Below are positions 59,559 through 64,000 of a stretch of DNA of 64,000 nucleotides, piece by piece. Both the position numbers and the translations under genes were made by a program. Origin of the DNA: an uncultured Pelagibacteraceae bacterium (lineage in GTDB: Bacteria; Pseudomonadota; Alphaproteobacteria; Pelagibacterales; Pelagibacteraceae); assembly GCA_902623395.1 (NCBI GenBank), contig CACNTN010000001.1, positions 107,323 to 171,322 of the forward strand, given 5' to 3'. Below the pieces are notes generated by a model. It ran no database searches. It saw only the letters and a list, made by a program, of their open reading frames with translations, and had not been told where the DNA came from. Position 1 is the first letter of the stretch. Every line of letters begins with the position of its first letter.

Positions 59559-62324
59559 TTAGTGGGCTTCCCCCCAATTGTTTCCAGAGTTAATACTTAC
59601 TTCTAAAGGTATTGAAAACATGTGATGGTCTGAACTTGAGACTGACGTCATTACTTCTTTAACAATTTTTTTCACTTCACTGTCATCTTTTTTTAAACAC
59701 TCAAAAATAAGTTCATCGTGGATTTGTAAAAGCATTTTTGCTTTCTTTTTTTCTTCAAGGATTTTATCAATTTTAATCATTGCTAATCTTATTATATCTG
59801 CAGCTGACCCTTGTATTGGAGCATTAATTGCTGCTCTTTCTTGAAATGCGCGTACACTAAAATTTTTATCATTAATTCCTCTTAAATGAATTCTTCTTCC
59901 AAAAATATTTGTAACAAAGCCTTGCTTTCTGCAAGTTTTAATTGTCGTATTCATATAATCTTTTATTTCTGGAAACTTTTTAAAATATGAATTAATGAAA
60001 CTTAAAGCCTCTTCATTTGAGACTGATATTTGTTTTGCTAATCCATATTGCGTTATTCCATAAATAATTCCAAAATTAATCGCTTTGGCTTTTCTTCTAA
60101 AATCATCTGTCACTTTTGCAATAGGAACATCGAAAACTTGGCTGGCTGTTAAAGAGTGTATATCTTGTTTATTTTTAAAAGCTTTCTTTAATTCTTTTAC
60201 ATCGGCCATATCAGCCAGAATTCTCATTTCTATTTGATTATAATCTGCTGAAATTAATAAATTATCTTTATCAGCTATAAAGGCTTTTCTTATCTCTTTA
60301 CCGTCTGAAGTTTTTATAGGAATATTTTGTAAATTTGGATCACTCGAAGCTAACCTACCGGTATTCGTTGCAGCTAGTAAAAAGGAAGTATGCACTCTTT
60401 TTGTTTTTTTACTTATATGGTCTTGTAAAGCATCTGTATAGGTGCTTTTTAATTTTGAAACTTGTCGCCATTCTAAAACCAAATTAGGAAATTTATGTCC
60501 TGTTAACGCTAAGTCCTCCAGAATTTTAGCGCTCGTAGCTAAACTTCCTTTCTTAGTTTTTTTCAATTTAGCTATCTTCAAGTCATTATAAATAATTTCT
60601 CCTAATTGTTTTGGTGATCCAATATTAAATTTTTTACCTGATATTTTATAAATTTCTTTCTCGATAGTTATTAATCTTTCCTCAAATTTTTTTGAAAGTT
60701 TTTTTAGATAAACATCATCAACTTTTATGCCACTTGACTCTAGCTTTGAAAGAATTTTTATCATTGGTTTTTCAAATTCCTCATAAACTTTTCCTAACTT
60801 TTCCTCGGATACTCTTTCAGATAAAACTTCATATAATCTTAAAGTTATATCTGCATCTTCGGCGGCATATTCAGTGGCTGATTTAATATCTACTTCTGAA
60901 AAATTTAGTTGCTTTTTTCCCGTTCCTACCAAATCTTTATATGAAATAGTTTTATGACCAAGGTGCAATTCGGATAATGTATCCATATTATGTCTATTGT
61001 TTCCAGCATCTAATGTATACGAAAGTAACATCGTATCTTCTACTGGATTTAATTCGATACCGTGATTTTTAAATATTATAAAATCATATTTTATATTTTG
61101 GCCAACTTTTTTTATACTTGGATCTTCTAAAATTGGTTTAAGTTTTTTTAAAACTAAATCTTTATTTAATTCCGTAATTTCTTTATGACCCACTGGAATA
61201 TAAAAAGCCTTGTTGGCCTCATAACATACTGAAACACCAACTAAATTAGCTTCTTGTGGATTTAAAGATGAAGTTTCAGTATCTACTGCTATTACTGATT
61301 TTTCATCTAATTTTTTTATTAATTCATCCAGTTCTTTTTCTTTTGATACAGTTTTGTAGATCTTAGTATTTATTTTATTGTTTTTTTTTACTTTAGTTTT
61401 TTCTGTAAAATCTTTATTTCCAGGATCACCATAAAAACTAATTGCCTGGCTTAGCAATCTATTAAACTCCATATCTCTTAAAAATTCATATAATTTATTT
61501 TTATCAATATCTTTAATGATAAAATCAGTAGCGTTATTTTTAAGTGGAACATCATTTTTTAATGTGACTAATTGTTTACTTACCATAGCTTTATCTTTGT
61601 TAGACAATAATGTTTCACGTCTTTTATTTTGAGGTATTTCTGAAGCTTTGTTTAATAAATTTTCTAAAGTTTTATATTTATTTATAAGTTCTGCTGCTGT
61701 TTTGATACCTATACCTGGAACTCCTGGTATGTTATCTGAACTATCTCCTGCAAGTGATTGCACATCAATTACTTGTTCTGGTTTTACTCCAAATTTTTCA
61801 ATTACTTCTTTTTCACCAATCACTTTACTTTTCATAGGATCAAATAATCTAACTTTCTTAGAAACCAATTGCATTAAATCTTTGTCCGATGATATTACGG
61901 TAACCTTTGCGCCAGCTTCTGTAATTTTTTTTGCATAGGTGGCTATGAGATCATCAGCTTCATAATTTAAAAGTTCAATAGACGGTAAGTTAAAAGCTTC
62001 AACAGATTTTCTTATATATTCGAACTGAGGAGCTAGATCATCAGGTGCCTCAGCCCTATTAGCTTTATAGTCACTATAAATTTCATTTCTAAAATTTTTT
62101 CTGGCTGAGTCAAATATAACAGCAAAATGAGTTGGCTTATTTTTAGAATCATCAGATCTGGCATCCTCTAAAAGTTTGAAAAGCATTGAGCAAAAACCAC
62201 TTACAGCTCCTGTAGGTAGCCCATCACTTTTTCTAGATAGGGGTGGTAACGCGTAGTATGCTCTGAAAATATAACCAGATCCATCTATAAGATAAAAATG
62301 ATCTGTTTTTTTTATTGAACTCAT
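59559..62324 (-). CDS. polA: DNA polymerase I
   Basis: The 921-aa protein has an N-terminal 5' nuclease (IDGSGYIFRAYYAL and SSDKDLMQLV), an intact 3'-5' exonuclease (VIAVDTETSS, DAEDADITLRL) and a family A polymerase domain with ADYNQIEMRI (motif A Asp), RRKAKAINFGIIYG and IHDELIFE (motif C). The complete exonuclease is notable since many compact genomes lack it. It is 42 bases from the divergent ABC gene. Confidence 0.96.
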   Translation of the reverse strand: MSSIKKTDHFYLIDGSGYIFRAYYALPPLSRKSDGLPTGAVSGFCSMLFKLLEDARSDDSKNKPTHFAVIFDSARKNFRNEIYSDYKANRAEAPDDLAPQFEYIRKSVEAFNLPSIELLNYEADDLIATYAKKITEAGAKVTVISSDKDLMQLVSKKVRLFDPMKSKVIGEKEVIEKFGVKPEQVIDVQSLAGDSSDNIPGVPGIGIKTAAELINKYKTLENLLNKASEIPQNKRRETLLSNKDKAMVSKQLVTLKNDVPLKNNATDFIIKDIDKNKLYEFLRDMEFNRLLSQAISFYGDPGNKDFTEKTKVKKNNKINTKIYKTVSKEKELDELIKKLDEKSVIAVDTETSSLNPQEANLVGVSVCYEANKAFYIPVGHKEITELNKDLVLKKLKPILEDPSIKKVGQNIKYDFIIFKNHGIELNPVEDTMLLSYTLDAGNNRHNMDTLSELHLGHKTISYKDLVGTGKKQLNFSEVDIKSATEYAAEDADITLRLYEVLSERVSEEKLGKVYEEFEKPMIKILSKLESSGIKVDDVYLKKLSKKFEERLITIEKEIYKISGKKFNIGSPKQLGEIIYNDLKIAKLKKTKKGSLATSAKILEDLALTGHKFPNLVLEWRQVSKLKSTYTDALQDHISKKTKRVHTSFLLAATNTGRLASSDPNLQNIPIKTSDGKEIRKAFIADKDNLLISADYNQIEMRILADMADVKELKKAFKNKQDIHSLTASQVFDVPIAKVTDDFRRKAKAINFGIIYGITQYGLAKQISVSNEEALSFINSYFKKFPEIKDYMNTTIKTCRKQGFVTNIFGRRIHLRGINDKNFSVRAFQERAAINAPIQGSAADIIRLAMIKIDKILEEKKKAKMLLQIHDELIFECLKKDDSEVKKIVKEVMTSVSSSDHHMFSIPLEVSINSGNNWGEAH

Positions 62325-62366
62325 ATATACATATTACATTGAATTCATAGGTAAGATTAAAAAATT

Positions 62367-63296
62367 ATGTCAAATAACGCATTAACTGTTGAAAATCTTA
62401 ATAAAATCTATTCGAATTTTAAAACAAAAAAAGAGATCAAAGCTATTACAGATTTAACTTTTGATGTCAAAGAGGGAGAGGTATTTGGACTGCTTGGACC
62501 GAATGGTGCTGGCAAAACAACATTTTTAAGTATTTTAGCTGGAACAGTAATTAAAACATCTGGAGATGTTAATGTTTGGGGTTTTGATCTAGATAAAAAC
62601 CCAAGACAAGTGAAAGCTTCCATAGGAATAGTTCCTCAAGAAGTAAACCTGGATGCTTTTTTTAGTCCAAAACAATTATTAGATCTACAAGCTGGCCTTT
62701 ACGGAGTTGCCAAGAAAGACAGAATTACAGATCTGATACTTCAAATGGTTTCCTTAGAGGGTAAGGCTAATGCGTATTCTAGAAGTTTGTCTGGCGGAAT
62801 GAAAAGAAGGCTTTTGATTGCCAAGGCAATGGTTCACCAGCCTCCGATATTAATTTTAGATGAACCAACAGCAGGTGTGGATGTAGAACTTAGAAATAAT
62901 CTTTGGAATAACGTAAAAAAACTAAACAAAGAGGGCGTCACAATAATTTTAACTACTCATTATCTCTTGGAGGCGCAAGAAATGTGTGATCGCATAGCTA
63001 TCATAAATAAAGGTAATTTGGTTGCTTTAGATACGACTGAAAAACTTTTAGAAAGAATTAAAATAAAAAAAATCAATTTTAAAGTTAAGAATGTAGATTT
63101 AAATCTCCCCCTTCTTATGAAAGAGATTAAGTTTAAAATTGTTTCAAAAAATCAAATTACTGCAACATATGAAAAAAATTCATTAAATTTTGGAGAAATA
63201 ATCAATTATTTCAGTCAAAACAATATTAAAATTGAGGATATTTCTACTGATGACGGAGACTTAGAAGATGTATTTGTTCAATTGACAAATCACTAG
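62367..63296 (+). CDS. ABC transporter ATP-binding protein (CcmA/NodI-like)
   Basis: A 309-aa ATPase with Walker A GPNGAGKTT near residue 48, signature LSGGMKRRL, Walker B LILDEPTAGVD and switch TTHYLLEAQEM. The C-terminal 80 residues are a regulatory extension found in the DrrA/NodI/CcmA group. Such ATPases work with an ABC-2 type permease, but the next gene is bioY, so the partner is not adjacent. Substrate unknown. Confidence 0.87.
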   Translation: MSNNALTVENLNKIYSNFKTKKEIKAITDLTFDVKEGEVFGLLGPNGAGKTTFLSILAGTVIKTSGDVNVWGFDLDKNPRQVKASIGIVPQEVNLDAFFSPKQLLDLQAGLYGVAKKDRITDLILQMVSLEGKANAYSRSLSGGMKRRLLIAKAMVHQPPILILDEPTAGVDVELRNNLWNNVKKLNKEGVTIILTTHYLLEAQEMCDRIAIINKGNLVALDTTEKLLERIKIKKINFKVKNVDLNLPLLMKEIKFKIVSKNQITATYEKNSLNFGEIINYFSQNNIKIEDISTDDGDLEDVFVQLTNH

Positions 63297-63327
63297 ATTT
63301 TATTGAAAAAAATGTTTATTTAGATAT

Positions 63328-63879
63328 ATGGAATTAGTAAAAAGTTTAAAAGAATCTAAACTATTAAAATATGTTTTCTTAGCTCTATTTGGAAGCATAG
63401 TCTTAGCTATTTCTTCAAAAATCAAAATTCCTTTTTATCCTGTTCCAATGACAATGCAGACATTAATAGTTTTACTAATAGGTATAATTTTTGGTTGGAA
63501 GTTGGGTTTGGCGACAATTTCTTTGTATTTGTTTGAAGGAATAATTGGATTGCCGGTTTTTTCTGGAACTCCAGAAAAAGGTATAGGATTAATTTACTTT
63601 ACTGGTCCTACAATGGGTTATCTCTTGGGTTTCTTAGTTACTGTCTACATTTCTGGAAAATTTATTTACGATAGTAATTTGATAAAAAATTTTTTTAAAC
63701 TTTTGTTTGCCACAAGTTTTATTTATATTTCGGGACTACTGTGGTTAGGAAATTTAGTTGGCTGGGATAAACCTATTTTTCAATTAGGTGCACAGCCATT
63801 TCTACTTGCTGAACTTTTCAAAATACTAATAGCAACCTTATTAATTAGTCAAATCAGAAAAATTAAGAAATTTATATAA
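63328..63879 (+). CDS. bioY: Biotin transporter substrate-binding subunit BioY
   Basis: The 183-aa membrane protein has about six spans with the BioY signatures PFYPVPMTMQTL and LFEGIIGLPVFSGTPEKGIG. BioY is the S component of an ECF transporter and can take up biotin alone in some bacteria. No bioM or bioN is seen next to it. It lies 31 bases after the ABC gene; biotin auxotrophy is plausible for such organisms but is not shown here. Confidence 0.92.
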   Translation: MELVKSLKESKLLKYVFLALFGSIVLAISSKIKIPFYPVPMTMQTLIVLLIGIIFGWKLGLATISLYLFEGIIGLPVFSGTPEKGIGLIYFTGPTMGYLLGFLVTVYISGKFIYDSNLIKNFFKLLFATSFIYISGLLWLGNLVGWDKPIFQLGAQPFLLAELFKILIATLLISQIRKIKKFI

Positions 63880-63881
63880 TC

Positions 63882-64000
63882 TTATCTCGGAGATCTTTTA
63901 GAAAGAATTCTTTGGAGGGTTCTTCTGTGCATTTTGAGTCTTCTAGCTGTTTCAGAAACATTTCTATTACATAGTTCAAATACACGATGTATATGTTCCC
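63882..64000 (-). CDS. regA: C-terminus of an ActR/RegA-type response regulator (truncated by window edge)
   Basis: The last 119 bases read on the minus strand as the end of a protein with a Fis-type helix-turn-helix: NRNVSETARRLKMHRRTLQRIL followed by SKRSPR and a TAA at 63882-63884. The MHRRTLQR recognition helix is the hallmark of the ActR/RegA/PrrA redox-responsive regulators of alphaproteobacteria. The receiver domain lies beyond the window. Confidence 0.75.
   Translation of the reverse strand, partial: EHIHRVFELCNRNVSETARRLKMHRRTLQRILSKRSPR

Noticed and set aside
61648-61938. Plus-strand ORF inside polA
   Set aside because: It overlaps the highly conserved 5' nuclease region of polA and has no motifs.
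1-64000. CRISPR arrays, insertion sequences, tRNA or rRNA genes
   Set aside because: No repeated spacer pattern, transposase signature, terminal repeat or tRNA-like cloverleaf could be found by eye; some could be missed without a scanner.

Overview
The window is about 70% A+T, nearly without intergenic space (no gene-free stretch exceeds about 200 bases), rich in 1-, 4- and 8-base gene overlaps and in Lys/Asn/Ile. It contains an alphaproteobacterial gene order (cmk-rpsA-ihfB, pyrF-trpF-trpB-trpA-accD-folC, chvI-chvG, tsaE-amgK-murU, and a RegA/ActR-like regulator at the right edge). This is the profile of a streamlined marine alphaproteobacterium of the SAR11/Pelagibacterales type or a close relative; that assignment is inference from style and content, not from a search. 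I see no tRNA, rRNA, insertion sequence or CRISPR array.

Layout. 1-591: edge fragment of an NDUFA9-like Rossmann protein. 610-12961 (+): one long housekeeping run: RNase D, LPS genes (kdsD, lptC, lptB, with no lptA between them), aroA, cmk, rpsA, ihfB, pyrF, trpF, trpB, trpA, accD, folC. 12958-18080 (-): trxA, exonuclease I, RmuC, a 107-aa protein, and a 656-aa protein with a helix-turn-helix and a C-terminal PD-(D/E)XK-like motif. 18321-22602 (+, divergent): a small basic protein, a NurA-like nuclease, a HerA-like ATPase and four tiny proteins. 22603-24956 (-): an ADP-ribosylglycohydrolase-like protein, rlmN, and a small basic protein. 25001-28632 (+): small membrane proteins, a flavodoxin-fold oxidoreductase, an FAH-family enzyme, an SRAP/YedK protein and a TauD-like dioxygenase. 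28633-30866 (-): purK, purE, a 39-aa ORF, ybgC. 30977-46341: mixed genes including a NAPE-PLD-like hydrolase, cfa, a DapA-like lyase, a heptosyltransferase-like protein, oligopeptidase B, Hsp20, gshB/gshA, a purine permease and a phosphoribosyltransferase. 46381-51614 (+): msrA, sulfurtransferase and an RND efflux pair. 51604-59519: envelope, cell-wall recycling, ahcY and ChvG/ChvI genes. 59559-64000: polA, an ABC ATPase, bioY and a regulator fragment.

The most interesting part is 12958-22602. Two operons diverge from a 200-base spacer, and nearly all recognisable products act on DNA ends: ExoI, RmuC and a possible PD-(D/E)XK protein on one side, NurA and HerA on the other. HerA-NurA is best known from archaea and some bacterial defence or repair modules. 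Here it comes with a small basic leader protein, a possible Shine-Dalgarno-sequestering hairpin, and four small trailing ORFs (one membrane protein, two cysteine-motif proteins, one acidic protein). I read it as a DNA-end-processing or defence module under an HTH regulator; that function is inferred, not shown.

A second theme is substitution of signature residues in otherwise intact enzymes: TrpB, TrpA, TrpF, FolC, AroA, RlmN, RmuC, NurA and the ADP-ribosylglycohydrolase-like protein. AccD, AhcY, GpmA and PolA in the same window look close to consensus, so the trp-folC cluster in particular deserves a check for changed activity.
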